NCBI GenBank assembly: GCA_910578795.1
Contig: CAJTSD010000003.1
Location: 105,099 to 169,098, forward strand
DNA from: an uncultured Lachnospiraceae bacterium
GTDB lineage: Bacteria > Bacillota > Clostridia > Lachnospirales > Lachnospiraceae
Direction of reading: 5' to 3'
Length of the DNA stretch: 64,000 bases
Shown here: in pieces, positions 1 through 8,153 of the stretch
Numbering within the stretch: the first letter of the stretch is position 1
How the letters are laid out: each line of letters opens with the position of its first letter
Made by a program: the position numbers and the translations under genes
The notes under the pieces: model-generated
What the model saw: the letters and a program-made list of their open reading frames with translations, nothing else
What the model was told of the DNA's origin: nothing
Database searches by the model: none

Positions 1-2
1 AT

Positions 3-233
3 AAAAATCCGATTGCTCTTTATGTTTTGGAATTAACCATACCTGCTTATATGCTTGTTGTGGAAACCGAAAGGGAAGTTCATACGGAAGCTTTGTTTTT
101 TTCTTCTGCGGAAGGGACGAAAAAAAATAGCCGTATTCAAGGTGGAGTGGAAAAATATTTTGGAAAAATTAATATATGGGAGGAAGTTGAGGCGAATAAT
201 CTGTACTTTGATAAGTCTATCAAAATACATTAA
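3..233 (+). CDS. C-terminal end of an unidentified protein, cut by the window edge
   Basis: A reading frame enters from the left edge with no visible start and stays open to a TAA at 231-233, giving about 76 residues. The composition (alternating charged and hydrophobic residues, ending YFDKSIKIH) could be the tail of a real protein, but I recognise no family. Two other frames are also open here, so the choice of frame is uncertain. The following 148 bases are AT-rich and show no further gene. Confidence 0.3.
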   Translation, partial: KNPIALYVLELTIPAYMLVVETEREVHTEALFFSSAEGTKKNSRIQGGVEKYFGKINIWEEVEANNLYFDKSIKIH

Positions 234-381
234 ATTCTTTAAATAATTGTTTTGACGTCGAAAATAAAATTGTATTGCGTCGTTATTAAAAAGTATTAAT
301 TTCTATGATTAAAAAAATAAATTTGGAGATATAAATGTCAGACTTTATATACGAAAAAACAAATTAAAAAAGGAAGCATAT

Positions 382-825
382 ATGATAAAAACAAAGTTTT
401 TACTGCTTACCCAGTTTATAGCATGGATTGGGTTGACAATGATTGATTTTTTAGAAGAATTTATTTTTATTGATTTACAATTTGAAGCGTGTCTTTTCTT
501 TCCGATAATAGTGGGAATCTTTTATTTTATAAAAAGAAAATTTATTTGGAAGGAAAAATACAGGCAATTGCCTATTTGGAAAATAATGATTCGAGTTCTT
601 ATATTTGTTTTAGAATGGTGTTTCATTACAGTATCTGTTTCTACAATTATAACAATATTAGTATTTAATGAGATATGGATTATACCTCAGGGCATGGATT
701 ATTTTAATGGAATGGAGTATCCAGTGTACGGATTTTTCTTATGTATTATACCAATTGTACTTATTCTGATAGGTGAGATTGTGATTTGGTTTTTTGGAAA
801 ATGCCGTACATATTTGAATAAATAG
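382..825 (+). CDS. small multi-pass membrane protein, unknown function
   Basis: A 147-residue protein preceded by an AAGGAAG ribosome site at about 370-376. Hydrophobic stretches at roughly residues 5-22, 36-50, 70-95 and 118-140 suggest four membrane helices. A Lys/Arg-rich loop at about 51-65 would be cytoplasmic. No catalytic or binding motif is visible and I do not recognise the family. It lies immediately upstream of the parS site; in many Clostridia this position is taken by rsmG or mnmG, so this is a local difference. Existence of the gene is fairly sure, function is not. Confidence 0.6.
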   Translation: MIKTKFLLLTQFIAWIGLTMIDFLEEFIFIDLQFEACLFFPIIVGIFYFIKRKFIWKEKYRQLPIWKIMIRVLIFVLEWCFITVSVSTIITILVFNEIWIIPQGMDYFNGMEYPVYGFFLCIIPIVLILIGEIVIWFFGKCRTYLNK

Positions 826-829
826 AATA

Positions 830-845
830 TGTTTCACGTGAAACA
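830..845. promoter_or_regulatory. parS centromere site (ParB binding site)
   Basis: The 16 bases TGTTTCACGTGAAACA form a perfect palindrome identical to the bacterial parS consensus recognised by ParB/Spo0J. It lies about 170 bp upstream of parA and under 1 kb from parB. ParB is known to load on parS and spread, organising the origin region. No second copy was found in the window. Confidence 0.95.
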
Positions 846-949
846 ATATCCATTCTTCTATTCTAAAAGAAACCAACAAAATTAATGTACAATAAATGAC
901 AATTTATTCAATAAAAAAGCAAAAACGTATAGCATATCACAAATAATAG

Positions 950-958
950 TGGTATAAT
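950..958 (+). promoter_or_regulatory. likely parAB promoter, extended -10
   Basis: A TGG followed by TATAAT (953-958) forms an extended -10 element. The matching -35 region near 930-935 is poor, which is usual for extended -10 promoters. It lies 59 bp upstream of the parA start and would drive the parA-parB operon. Confidence 0.55.
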
Positions 959-1016
959 GGAAATTATCAGAAAACTTCTAGGGGAGAAGAGGTAAAGAAA
1001 GGAGTATGTTTATTAA

Positions 1017-1781
1017 ATGGGGAGAATCATAGCAATTGCAAATCAAAAGGGTGGCGTCGGGAAGACAACCACGTCTATTAATCTGTCATCCTGTATAGCA
1101 GCAAAAGGAAAAAAGGTTCTAGTTATTGACATGGATCCGCAGGGTAATACGACGAGCGGATACGGCATTGAAAAAAATGAATTGGAAAACACAATCTATG
1201 AATTAATTATGGGAGACTGCACCGTGGAGGATTGTATCCTAAAAAATGTAATGCCGAATGTTTCCGTTCTTCCGTCAAATGTGAATCTAGCGGCGGCGGA
1301 GATTGAGTTAATCGGTGTCAAGGACAAGGACTTTATTTTGAAAAATGAAATTGACTGGGTAAGGGATAATTATGATTTTATCATTATAGACTGTCCGCCG
1401 TCTTTAAACTTACTGACAGTAAATGCCATGACAACAGCGGATTCCGTTTTGGTTCCCATACAATGTGAATACTATGCATTAGAGGGATTAAGTCAGTTGA
1501 TACATACAGTCAATCTTGTAAAAGAGCGCTTAAATCCCGATTTGGATATGGACGGTGTTGTATTTACAATGTATGATTCCCGTACAAATCTTTCAAATCA
1601 GGTTGTGGATAATGTTAAGAGCAATTTAAAGCAAAAGGTCTATGATACATTGATTCCGAGAAATATAAGGCTTGCGGAAGCACCAAGCTATGGACAGCCA
1701 ATCAATGTTTACGATCCGAAATCAGCAGGTTCGGAAAGTTACATGGCACTTGCAGAGGAAGTTATTCATAATAGCAAATAA
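1017..1781 (+). CDS. parA: chromosome partitioning ATPase ParA (Soj)
   Basis: A 254-residue ParA/MinD-superfamily ATPase. The deviant Walker A motif KGGVGKTT is at residues 11-18, the Walker A-prime IDMDPQGN near 38-45, and the Walker B-like IIIDCPP near 123-129. The family binds DNA non-specifically as an ATP dimer and is stimulated by ParB; in Gram-positives Soj also affects DnaA and replication initiation. The length is typical for chromosomal Soj, which lacks the N-terminal DNA-binding domain of plasmid ParA proteins. The start is supported by AAGGAG at about 1000. parB follows after 29 bp, so the two are probably co-transcribed. Confidence 0.95.
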   Translation: MGRIIAIANQKGGVGKTTTSINLSSCIAAKGKKVLVIDMDPQGNTTSGYGIEKNELENTIYELIMGDCTVEDCILKNVMPNVSVLPSNVNLAAAEIELIGVKDKDFILKNEIDWVRDNYDFIIIDCPPSLNLLTVNAMTTADSVLVPIQCEYYALEGLSQLIHTVNLVKERLNPDLDMDGVVFTMYDSRTNLSNQVVDNVKSNLKQKVYDTLIPRNIRLAEAPSYGQPINVYDPKSAGSESYMALAEEVIHNSK

Positions 1782-1810
1782 TTTATGTAAACAAAAAATG
1801 GAGGGTTTAT

Positions 1811-2701
1811 ATGGCAAAAAGAGGGTTGGGCAAGGGTTTGGATACCCTGATATCTGCCGAGGCAGTCAAGCCCGTGATGAAGGAGGAAACAGGGCAGGCA
1901 GAAACGCTTGTCAAGATTACGAAGGTTGAGCCAAACAGGGAACAGCCAAGAAAGACGTTTGATGAAGATACGTTACAGGAATTAGCGGATTCCATTAAAC
2001 AGTTTGGTTTACTGCAGCCGATTCTTGTTCAGGACAGAAAAGATTATTTTGAGATTATTGCGGGAGAACGCAGATGGCGGGCGGCAAAGCTTGCTGGTCT
2101 AAAAGAAGTTCCCGTGATTGTGAAAAATTATACAGAACAGGAAATTATGGAAATTTCTCTGATAGAAAATATTCAGAGAGAGGACTTAAATCCGATAGAA
2201 GAAGCGCTGGCTTATAAACGGCTGCTTGAGGAATTTCATTTAAAACAGGACGAGCTTGCGGAACGGGTTTCAAAAAGCAGAACGACGATAACAAACAGCA
2301 TGCGGCTTTTACGGCTTTGTGAGTATGTCCAGCAAATGGTTATAGACGGAAAGCTCACCACAGGTCATGCGAGAGCGCTGATTTCCATTGAAGACGAGGA
2401 ACAGCAAAAGCAGCTTGCAGAACGGATTTTTGATGAAAAGCTCAGTGTGCGTGAAGTTGAAAAAATTGTAAAAGGGATTTTAAATCCTGTAGAGAAAAAG
2501 CCGCAAGAGGAAGTAATTCCGCAAAGCATCCAGTATATTTATGAGGATATTGAAAAGAAGCTGGAGGAAAAGCTTAGCAGAAAAGTAGAAATTAATGCAA
2601 AAGGCAAAGGTGGCAGCGGCAGGATAGAGATTGAATTTTATTCTAACGATGATTTGGACAGGCTAATTGATGCATTGTCAAATATGAATATATCAATGTA
2701 A
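1811..2701 (+). CDS. parB: chromosome partitioning protein ParB (Spo0J), CTPase and parS-binding
   Basis: A 296-residue ParB. The N-terminal nuclease-like/CTP-binding domain carries GERRWRA at residues 86-92 and the ENIQRED box near 118-124. A helix-turn-helix that would contact parS follows at about 150-180 (DELAERVSKSRTTITNSMR), and there is a basic C-terminal dimerisation region. Known role: binds parS, clamps and slides in a CTP-dependent way, and recruits SMC/condensin. The perfect parS about 970 bp upstream supports the assignment. The ribosome site GGAGGG at about 1800-1805 fixes the start. Confidence 0.95.
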   Translation: MAKRGLGKGLDTLISAEAVKPVMKEETGQAETLVKITKVEPNREQPRKTFDEDTLQELADSIKQFGLLQPILVQDRKDYFEIIAGERRWRAAKLAGLKEVPVIVKNYTEQEIMEISLIENIQREDLNPIEEALAYKRLLEEFHLKQDELAERVSKSRTTITNSMRLLRLCEYVQQMVIDGKLTTGHARALISIEDEEQQKQLAERIFDEKLSVREVEKIVKGILNPVEKKPQEEVIPQSIQYIYEDIEKKLEEKLSRKVEINAKGKGGSGRIEIEFYSNDDLDRLIDALSNMNISM

Positions 2702-2717
2702 AGGAGGGGGAATACAG

Positions 2718-3248
2718 GTGAGCAGTAATTTTTTGAATATGATCGGCTTGGGGGGCATTGATGTGGGATATCTTTTGCTTGGATTACTGATTATTAGTAT
2801 TCTGCTGCTGATATTGATTATCGTGGCATTTGTGCAGATTAGCAAATTCAAGAAAAAGTATACGAAATTTATGCTTGGCAAAGATGGATCAAGTCTTGAA
2901 CAGGATATCATGACACTTTATGAGGATAATAAATATATTAAACTCAATGTGAGTCAAAACAGGGACGATATCAAGGAATTATTCAAAAAACACGAAATAG
3001 CATTTCAAAAACTTGGACTTGTCAAATACGATGCATTTAAGGAAATGGGAGGAAAACTTAGTTTTGCATTGGTTCTTTTGGATCAAAATAATAATGGTTT
3101 TTTGATTAATTCGGTGCATAGCTCAGACGGCTGTTATTCTTACACGAAGCGGATTAAGAATGGGGATTCGGAGATTGAACTGAGCAACGAAGAGAAGGTC
3201 GCAGTGGAGCGTGCCATAAACGGTAATGCTTCATCAGATACAGAATAA
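2718..3248 (+). CDS. DUF4446 family membrane-anchored protein
   Basis: A 176-residue protein starting with GTG at 2718, supported by a strong AAGGAGGGGG site directly before it. One N-terminal membrane helix (about residues 15-42) is followed by a charged helical region and a small C-terminal domain (KLGLVKYDAFKEMGGKLSFALVLLD), the signature of DUF4446. The family is routinely found just behind parB in Clostridia and its function is unknown. It is 17 bp behind parB, so probably in the par operon. Confidence 0.85.
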   Translation: MSSNFLNMIGLGGIDVGYLLLGLLIISILLLILIIVAFVQISKFKKKYTKFMLGKDGSSLEQDIMTLYEDNKYIKLNVSQNRDDIKELFKKHEIAFQKLGLVKYDAFKEMGGKLSFALVLLDQNNNGFLINSVHSSDGCYSYTKRIKNGDSEIELSNEEKVAVERAINGNASSDTE

Positions 3249-3267
3249 TAAATGGGGGAAGAAACAT

Positions 3268-4464
3268 ATGAAATTAGTAACAATTGAGGATTTGAAGGAT
3301 GGCGATATTATTGCCAATGATGTGCTGCTTGAGGACTATACGGTTGTACTTGGTAAAGGTACGGTCATAAAGGAACAGTATATTGAAAAGCTGAGAGATC
3401 TTAGTATTTTTACCGTATATATTGAGGATAAGGCAGAGGAGAAACCAAAGCCAAAAGCGCCTGATAAAACGAAAAAGCCGGAAGCGAAACCGGAAGCACA
3501 GCCCAAGGCTAAGGCGAAGGTTGAAGAAAGTAAAGAAAAAAAGGCTGAGGAGAAAAAGCCCGATAACAGGCGTCCGAAGCTTTCCATGGAAACGGTCACC
3601 GTTTTAAGAGATGATGTAGAAAAAGAAATCCGCAATAATATTAAGGATATTCTCGAGTTGCATGTTTACCAAAAGACTAAGGGGCTGAAAAAAATTGCGG
3701 AAACTGCACAGAATATAATAGAAGATATTCTTGAGGAAGATGAAGTAATTGAAAAGGTTTATGATGTGAAGGAGAGAAATGCGGATATTTATGAGCATTC
3801 GCTTCAGGTTTGCACGATTGCTACATTGATTGCGTTAAAGCTTGGTTTAACAGAAGGACAGGTTTATGACATTAGTGTCAGTGCTTTGATTCATGATTTA
3901 GGATTGCGTTATCTTGTGGTGCGGTATGAGGATCAGGATATCAATTTGTTACCTGCAAAAGACCAGGAGGAATACAAAAAACATCCGATTTACGGATACA
4001 CGGCGATTAAGAATGAGGACTGGCTTTCGAGTCAGGCAAAGGATATCGTACTCAATCATCATGAGCGTAAGGACTGTTCCGGATATCCGCTTGGTACGGA
4101 TTTAATTTCCCGTATGACCCAGATTGTAGGCGTTTGTGACGAATTTGATGAGTTAATCTGCGGAATTGGAAAGGCGAGAGTTCGCGTTCATGAGGCAATT
4201 AATAATATCAGAAATTATAGTGGAATTTGGTACGACAGCGATATTGTTGATACATTTTTACAACTGATAGCGGTTTATCCTGCAGGCTCTCAGGTTAAGA
4301 CAAATCAGGGAGAAACGGCGATTGTTATGAAGCAGAATCCGCATTTCCCGGAAAGACCGATACTTCGTGTTACACATGACAGATTTGGGCAGGTAATAAA
4401 CGGTGAGAAAATTATTGACCTCATTAAGGAAACAAAAGTGGTCATTCAGGAAGTAATCAAATAA
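3268..4464 (+). CDS. HD-GYP domain protein, putative cyclic-di-GMP phosphodiesterase
   Basis: A 398-residue protein. I chose the ATG at 3268 (after GGGGGAA) over an upstream in-frame codon at 3226 that overlaps the previous gene. An N-terminal domain of about 60 residues precedes a Lys/Glu/Pro/Ala-rich linker at roughly 60-110. The HD-GYP domain follows: a metal-ligand His at about 177, the HD pair at about 209-210, and HHERKDCSGYP at about 263-273. The canonical HHE and GYP elements are present, so hydrolysis of cyclic-di-GMP is likely. The linker's low complexity and the lack of a receiver domain mean the input signal is unknown. It lies between the par genes and serS. Confidence 0.85.
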   Translation: MKLVTIEDLKDGDIIANDVLLEDYTVVLGKGTVIKEQYIEKLRDLSIFTVYIEDKAEEKPKPKAPDKTKKPEAKPEAQPKAKAKVEESKEKKAEEKKPDNRRPKLSMETVTVLRDDVEKEIRNNIKDILELHVYQKTKGLKKIAETAQNIIEDILEEDEVIEKVYDVKERNADIYEHSLQVCTIATLIALKLGLTEGQVYDISVSALIHDLGLRYLVVRYEDQDINLLPAKDQEEYKKHPIYGYTAIKNEDWLSSQAKDIVLNHHERKDCSGYPLGTDLISRMTQIVGVCDEFDELICGIGKARVRVHEAINNIRNYSGIWYDSDIVDTFLQLIAVYPAGSQVKTNQGETAIVMKQNPHFPERPILRVTHDRFGQVINGEKIIDLIKETKVVIQEVIK

Positions 4465-4480
4465 TGGAGGTTTATTTATC

Positions 4481-5761
4481 ATGATAGATATTAAGTTTTT
4501 GAGAGAAAATCCCGACGCGGTGAAGGAGAATATTAAAAAGAAATTTCAGGACCATAAATTGCCGCTTGTCGATGAAGTGATTGAATTGGATGCACAGGCA
4601 AGAAAGACACAGCAGGAGGCAGACAATCTTCGTGCGGAAAGAAATAAACTTTCCAAGCAGATTGGCGCCTTGATGGGACAGGGCAAGAAGGATGAAGCGG
4701 AAGAAGTGAAAAAGCAGGTAAATGCACAGGCGCAAAAGCTCGAAGAACTTGCCGAGAAGGAGAAGGAGCTTAATGAAAAGGTCACAAAGATTATGATGAC
4801 TATTCCGAATATCATTGACCCGAGTGTACCCATCGGAAAGAATGATGAGGAAAACGTAGAGGTTCAAAAGTATGGAGAGCCGGCAGTTCCTGATTTTGAG
4901 ATACCGTATCATACGGAAATTATGGAAAAGTTTAACGGTATTGACTTGGATAGTGCAAGAAAGGTTGCCGGAAACGGATTTTATTACCTGATGGGTGATA
5001 TTGCAAGGCTGCATTCCGCAGTGATTACCTATGCAAGGGATTTTATGATTGACAGAGGATTTACGTACTGTGTACCGCCTTTTATGATTCGAAGCAATGT
5101 TGTTACAGGTGTTATGAGCTTTGACGAGATGGACGCGATGATGTACAAAATTGAGGGTGAGGATTTATATTTAATTGGTACAAGTGAGCATTCCATGATT
5201 GGTAAATTTATTGATACCATTATTCCAGAGGCAGAGCTTCCGAAAACACTTACCAGCTATTCACCCTGCTTTCGGAAAGAGAAGGGGGCGCATGGTGTAG
5301 AGGAGCGCGGTGTTTATAGGATACACCAGTTCGAGAAGCAGGAAATGATTGTAGTATGTAAACCAGAAGAGTCTCCGATGTGGTTTGACAAGCTGTGGCA
5401 GAATACGGTTGATTTGTTCCGGACATTGGATATTCCCGTTCGTACGCTGGAGTGCTGTTCGGGAGATTTGGCGGATTTAAAGGTGAAGTCCGTTGACGTG
5501 GAAGCGTGGTCTCCGAGACAGAAAAAGTATTTTGAGGTCGGAAGCTGCTCGAATCTTGGAGATGCGCAGGCAAGAAGACTGAAAATCAGGGTAAATGGTG
5601 AAACAGGAAAGTATTTTGCTCATACATTAAATAATACGGTAGTTGCGCCGCCGAGAATGCTGATTGCGTTTTTGGAGAATAATCTTCAGGCGGACGGCTC
5701 TGTGAAAATACCGAAGGCATTACAACCATATATGGGTGGTAAAACGGAAATCAGGGCATAA
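4481..5761 (+). CDS. serS: serine--tRNA ligase
   Basis: A 426-residue class II aminoacyl-tRNA synthetase that charges tRNA-Ser. The N-terminal long antiparallel coiled coil (about residues 30-105, rich in Lys/Glu/Ala) is the tRNA-binding arm. The catalytic domain shows motif 2 (FRKEKGAHGVEERGVYR, about 265-281) and motif 3 (PPRMLIAFLE, about 388-397). Length and order match the bacterial family. It starts 16 bp after the HD-GYP gene with TGGAGG at about 4463-4468, so it may be in the same operon. Confidence 0.97.
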   Translation: MIDIKFLRENPDAVKENIKKKFQDHKLPLVDEVIELDAQARKTQQEADNLRAERNKLSKQIGALMGQGKKDEAEEVKKQVNAQAQKLEELAEKEKELNEKVTKIMMTIPNIIDPSVPIGKNDEENVEVQKYGEPAVPDFEIPYHTEIMEKFNGIDLDSARKVAGNGFYYLMGDIARLHSAVITYARDFMIDRGFTYCVPPFMIRSNVVTGVMSFDEMDAMMYKIEGEDLYLIGTSEHSMIGKFIDTIIPEAELPKTLTSYSPCFRKEKGAHGVEERGVYRIHQFEKQEMIVVCKPEESPMWFDKLWQNTVDLFRTLDIPVRTLECCSGDLADLKVKSVDVEAWSPRQKKYFEVGSCSNLGDAQARRLKIRVNGETGKYFAHTLNNTVVAPPRMLIAFLENNLQADGSVKIPKALQPYMGGKTEIRA

Positions 5762-5772
5762 GGAGTTTTAAA

Positions 5773-6690
5773 TTGCACAGATATTTGAGAGCCATTGGCT
5801 TTAGTGGGTTAAAAAAAAGAGAAGAACTGCGTGCGCTTATTGATGAAGTGGTAAAATCGAACCTAACAAAATCTGAAAATCAAATAGGGGATTACTTTTC
5901 ATTCAGGGACGTTACCGTTGATGATGAAGACAGGGCTTATGCAGAGCTTTTTCTTGATTTTGTCCACGGTGCGGGAATTTGTATACGCGGTGAATTTGAC
6001 ACAGAAAACAGGTTTCTGTATGAATATTATTTTCCGTATCTGCGTGCTTCACAGGTCAGCTCAAATGAGGATGTGACAGTGGAGCGCCATGCGGAAAAGG
6101 AATCCTATGCAGGTGTTTGCGATGATATCAAGGTTGGCGTGACAATGATATTTTATCTGCAGAACATTATTCCTTATAAGCGGCTCCAGGTTATGGGGCG
6201 GCTTCCTGTTCACGGCACGGCATTGGTTTTGAGTGCGCTTTCTGTTGATGGGACAATTATGATGCCGATTAACAAAAATGAGAGTGACAAAAAGCGGATA
6301 AAAAAAGCGTCGTATGAGCGAAACCAGTTGATTGCGCAGGCACGGATGGGCGATGAGGATGCGATTGAGAGTCTTACGCTTGACGATATGGATACTTATA
6401 CAATGATTTCCCGAAAAATTCACAAGACAGATGTGTTTAGTTTGGTTGATACGTATTTTATGCCATATGGTGTGGAATGTGACCAGTATTCAATATTGGG
6501 AGAGATTGCAGAGTTTCATACAGATAAAAATAGGGTAAGCGGTGAAGAAGTCATTTTTATGACGGTGGAATGCAACGAACTTGTACTTGAAGTTTGTATT
6601 AACCGCGAAGATTTATTTGGAGAGGCTGCGGTGGGCAGGCGTTTTAAGGGTGTTGTATGGCTGCAGGGATTTATTGAGTTTCCGCAGTGA
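5773..6690 (+). CDS. DUF3881 family protein
   Basis: A 305-residue soluble protein beginning with TTG at 5773, eight bases after a TAAGGAG site and 11 bp behind serS. The opening MHRYLRAIGFSGLKKREEL and overall length match DUF3881, a family of unknown function mostly confined to Lachnospiraceae. There are no membrane segments and no recognisable catalytic motif. Synteny behind serS supports the call and the taxonomic placement of the window. Confidence 0.85.
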   Translation: MHRYLRAIGFSGLKKREELRALIDEVVKSNLTKSENQIGDYFSFRDVTVDDEDRAYAELFLDFVHGAGICIRGEFDTENRFLYEYYFPYLRASQVSSNEDVTVERHAEKESYAGVCDDIKVGVTMIFYLQNIIPYKRLQVMGRLPVHGTALVLSALSVDGTIMMPINKNESDKKRIKKASYERNQLIAQARMGDEDAIESLTLDDMDTYTMISRKIHKTDVFSLVDTYFMPYGVECDQYSILGEIAEFHTDKNRVSGEEVIFMTVECNELVLEVCINREDLFGEAAVGRRFKGVVWLQGFIEFPQ

Positions 6691-6810
6691 TATGGTTTTA
6701 GGGAAATTTAATAATGAAATTGTGGAATAGACTGGAAATAGGCAAATTTCTATGATATACTACAGATACTATAAATAATATGGTTTTTAAATAATAGGAG
6801 GGATTCTTTT

Positions 6811-7188
6811 ATGAAAAAAGCATTGGCAGTTGGACTTGCATGCTTTGTTGCATTTTCTGCGGCGGTTCCGGTGATGGCTGCGGAGGTAGCGACCTGCGGG
6901 ATAGGGCATTGCAATATGGGCGAATGTTTTTTGGACGCGGACGGTGACGGTTATTGCGATAATTACGGTCATTGCTTTGTGGATGATAATGGTGACGGAG
7001 TTTGCGACAATCATTGCTATTGGGACGAGAATAATGATGGCATTTGTGACTATTTTATAGATGATGATAGTGACGGAATTTGCGACCATTGCCACGAGCA
7101 TGGAAGACCTGCGCAGACCACAACGTATTGCGCACCGCGAAGGAGCGGACATCATGGACGTGGTCATCACGGACATGGACACTGCTAA
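6811..7188 (+). CDS. small secreted Asp/Cys repeat protein with His-rich tail, putative metal binding
   Basis: A 125-residue protein with a clear signal peptide (MKKALAVGLACFVAFSAAVPVMAA, cut after about residue 24). The mature part holds four tandem repeats of the form D-x-(D/N)-x-D-G-x-C-D at about residues 43-52, 58-67, 71-80 and 85-94, which resemble calcium-binding loops of dockerin or thrombospondin type 3 repeats. The tail is Gly/His-rich (HHGRGHHGHGHC). Known: similar repeat proteins occur in gut Clostridia without an assigned function. Inference: binds divalent metal outside the cell. A TGATATACT extended -10 element at 6753-6761 probably drives it, and GGAGGG at about 6798 is the ribosome site. 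Confidence 0.8.
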   Translation: MKKALAVGLACFVAFSAAVPVMAAEVATCGIGHCNMGECFLDADGDGYCDNYGHCFVDDNGDGVCDNHCYWDENNDGICDYFIDDDSDGICDHCHEHGRPAQTTTYCAPRRSGHHGRGHHGHGHC

Positions 7189-7206
7189 AACGTTATATTT
7201 TTGCAT

Positions 7207-7235
7207 TTGACGTTTTGTAGTTTTTTTGGTATACT
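7207..7235 (+). promoter_or_regulatory. promoter of tRNA-Arg
   Basis: TTGACG (7207-7212) and TATACT (7230-7235) are separated by exactly 17 bp, a near-consensus housekeeping promoter. It is about 100 bp upstream of the tRNA. Confidence 0.75.
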
Positions 7236-7243
7236 ATATCGTA

Positions 7244-7279
7244 TGTGTGAGATGCCTGCCTTTTGGCAGGCTTCACATA
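7244..7279 (+). other. strong hairpin in the leader of the tRNA transcript
   Basis: GCCTGCC (7254-7260) and GGCAGGC (7265-7271) enclose a TTTT loop, and TGTGA/TCACA extend the stem. It falls just after the predicted transcription start. No T-run follows, so it is not a typical terminator. It may be a processing or stability element of the tRNA precursor. Confidence 0.5.
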
Positions 7280-7333
7280 TGATTTGGTATCGTATAGCAG
7301 AATGACTTGCATATTTGCAAGTTTTTCATACAA

Positions 7334-7407
<74 letters not shown>

Positions 7408-7411
7408 TTGG

Positions 7412-7450
7412 AATGCCGTAACTTTTTGAGTTGCGGCATTTTTGCTTTTT
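7412..7450 (+). terminator. terminator after tRNA-Arg
   Basis: AATGCCGTAACT (7412-7423) pairs with AGTTGCGGCATT with one G-T pair, followed by a T-rich tail. It sits five bases after the tRNA. Confidence 0.85.
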
Positions 7451-7544
7451 TATGAAAATGTTGTAAGTGATGAAAAAGCTGAAGGCTGTCCAAAATGGCA
7501 GGGAATGCTTTACCATATAAAACCAAATAAAGGGGAACATAGAA

Positions 7545-7847
7545 ATGCTACATATAGCAATCTGCGATGATGAAAAAGACTTTGTTACATATTTAACAGA
7601 ATTGATTGAGCGGTATGTTTCGGAAACGGGTGAAGAAATCAAAGTCACGCCGTATTATGACGGAATGGAATTAATGGAACACTATGATACAAGCATTGAT
7701 TTGATTTTTCTTGATATTCAAATGCGGTTTGCGGACGGCTTTTATACGGCGGAACGTATTCGTGAGCGGGATGAGAAGGTGGGAATTATTTTTTTGACAA
7801 CGCTCACACAATATGGATTAAAGGGATATCAGTATCAGGCGGTTTAG
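7545..7847 (+). pseudogene. truncated LytTR-type response regulator (receiver domain only)
   Basis: The 100 residues match the first part of an AgrA/LytR-type receiver domain: the acidic pair ICDDE at 6-10, the phosphoacceptor region LIFLDIQM at about 53-60, and IIFLTTL near 86. The frame stops at 7845-7847 directly after YQYQAV, where the family normally continues into the conserved Lys-Pro and a LytTR DNA-binding domain. The next DNA is the inside of an ABC ATPase gene, so the end of this gene, a probable sensor kinase gene and the ATPase front have been lost. Without its Lys-Pro and output domain it is unlikely to work as a regulator. Confidence 0.75.
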
Positions 7848-8152
7848 GACTGGAAAAAAAACGCTATAATATGCCAAACACACTTTCGGGAGGTCAGCAG
7901 CAGCGTGTATCCATTGCAAGGGCACTGGCAAGCAAACCGGCAATTATCCTTGCCGATGAACCGACTGGAAATTTGGACAGTAAAACAAGCAAAGAAGTCA
8001 TTGCGCTTTTAAAGACCACCAGCCAGAAATTTCGTCAGACCATTGTCATGATAACACATAATCCTGAGATTGCGCAGCAGGCAGACCGTTGTATCCAAAT
8101 TGAAGATGGAAGAATTGTAAATCCGCAAACCATAACAGAGGGGGAGGAGTAA
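7844..8152 (+). pseudogene. C-terminal fragment of an ABC transporter ATPase
   Basis: The frame (LGLEKKRYNMPNTLSGGQQQR onward) contains the signature LSGGQ, Walker B IILADEP, the D-loop NLD and the switch His (MITHNP). Walker A and the Q-loop are missing. It begins exactly where the response regulator frame ends. It belongs to the family of ATPases that partner MacB/BceB-like permeases, and its intended partner is the next gene, whose start is two bases after this stop. It cannot bind ATP alone. An internal ATG at 7871 exists but has no clear ribosome site. Confidence 0.8.
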
Positions 8153-8153
8153 T

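Noticed and set aside
226..1016. Replication origin with DnaA boxes
   Set aside because: The region is AT-rich and has parS, but no TTATCCACA boxes were found, so an origin is not claimed.
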